From assembly GCF_000013725.1 (NCBI RefSeq), contig NC_007955.1:1457579-1521578 (forward strand): DNA of 64,000 nt, in the 5' to 3' direction. Every line of letters begins with the position of its first letter. Within the stretch, counting starts at the first letter, position 1. Below are positions 63,654 through 64,000 of the stretch, one piece after another. Position numbers and translations under genes: made by a program. This DNA is from Methanococcoides burtonii DSM 6242. Its GTDB lineage: Archaea; Halobacteriota; Methanosarcinia; Methanosarcinales; Methanosarcinaceae. The notes beneath the pieces are model-generated. The model worked only from the letters and a program-made list of their open reading frames with translations. It was not told the DNA's origin and made no database searches.

Positions 63654-64000
63654 ATTACTCATCGTTGTTTCTGGTACATTAAAATTAATCCAAACAGCAT
63701 CTCTTTGTGAACCCTGCCAACAAGAACCTAGATATTTTCTATTTCAATCCGATAGACCTTTTGAGAGCCACTCAAATTGGCTTTTTGCTTTAATCTAAAA
63801 CGGCTAAATAGTCAGTTCTTTATAAATTTAGAGTTATTTTGGAGTTAAAATTCAATTCTACGCACAGCATGTCGGAGATATAAGTAAGTCAATTTTTTTG
63901 TACGCTAGATTGACAATAATAACTGTATGAACATTTTACATATTACTCATTTTACTCATTTTCTAGTTTGTTTAGTAATTTTCAAATTTATTCCTATAAG
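63654..64000. other. Window end, no supported gene
   Basis: A 347-base A+T-rich stretch. No frame, RNA gene or repeat was recognised. Confidence 0.4.

Overview
The window is a piece of a methylotrophic methanogenic archaeon of the order Methanosarcinales. The evidence is a trimethylamine methyltransferase operon whose mttB carries an in-frame amber (pyrrolysine) codon, the corrinoid activator RamA, an Rnf complex with the multiheme cytochrome MmcA, coenzyme F420 synthesis (CofD), Sep-tRNA:Cys-tRNA synthase, an archaeal histone, and archaeal replication and translation genes. Moderate A+T content and the mttBCP / Rnf-MmcA combination suggest Methanococcoides or a close relative; the genus is an inference.

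Layout. 1-7.1 kb (mostly minus strand): mttB-mttC-mttP followed by two small genes (a likely winged-helix protein and a 52-residue membrane peptide), then ramA and a Cys-rich-tailed unknown. 7.5-12.1 kb: Cys-rich unknown, RPA and its partner, histone, a COG2426 membrane protein, and RFC small subunit, which appears to start at AUA. 12.1-20.5 kb: the rnf operon (unknown-mmcA-rnfC-D-G-E-A-B-DUF4870 protein) ending in a hairpin terminator, with apbE (flavin transferase for RnfG/RnfD) transcribed divergently. 20.5-30.8 kb: ThpR, the c-di-AMP cyclase DacZ, ribosome rescue (RqcH-pelota), then a long plus-strand run: priS-GINS-L44e-S27e-aIF2alpha-Nop10-PAC2 protein-EndoQ, and a tRNA-Ser with an apparent 32-nt insertion in the D arm.

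30.8-38.4 kb is an accessory, decaying stretch. It holds an intact IS1-family element with terminal repeats and an 8-bp target duplication, a broken secreted metalloprotease, a broken transposase-like gene, fragments of a RimK-like ligase and of an ABC permease, two lipoproteins (one a chagasin-type protease inhibitor), a BrkB/YihY membrane protein and a YegP-like protein. 38.6-45.5 kb: CofD, an HD hydrolase with LpdD-like and UbiX (prenyl-FMN) genes, tRNA-Pro, a MoaD-like protein, two tandem crcB fluoride channels (the second with an in-frame amber codon), DUF190, YhbY, a RAD55-like ATPase and MoaB. 45.7-51.3 kb: L10e, aIF2beta, a radical SAM protein, TrpRS and PheRS alpha. 51.3-54.3 kb (minus): DUF362, DUF531, GNAT and LarE. 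54.5-62.4 kb (plus): a membrane protein, a chelatase-type AAA ATPase and its VWA partner (also with an in-frame amber codon), Hpt, Dph2, a METTL5-like methyltransferase, Csl4, RpoL, SepCysS and tRNA-Gly. The end holds a DNA-glycosylase-like protein with an endonuclease III type FeS motif and a HicB antitoxin whose HicA partner is reduced to a stub.

The main result is a recoding theme. None of the protein genes called here ends in TAG, yet three otherwise continuous reading frames contain TAG: mttB (known pyrrolysine site), the second crcB, and the VWA chelatase subunit. The last two are candidate pyrrolysine-containing proteins outside methylamine metabolism.
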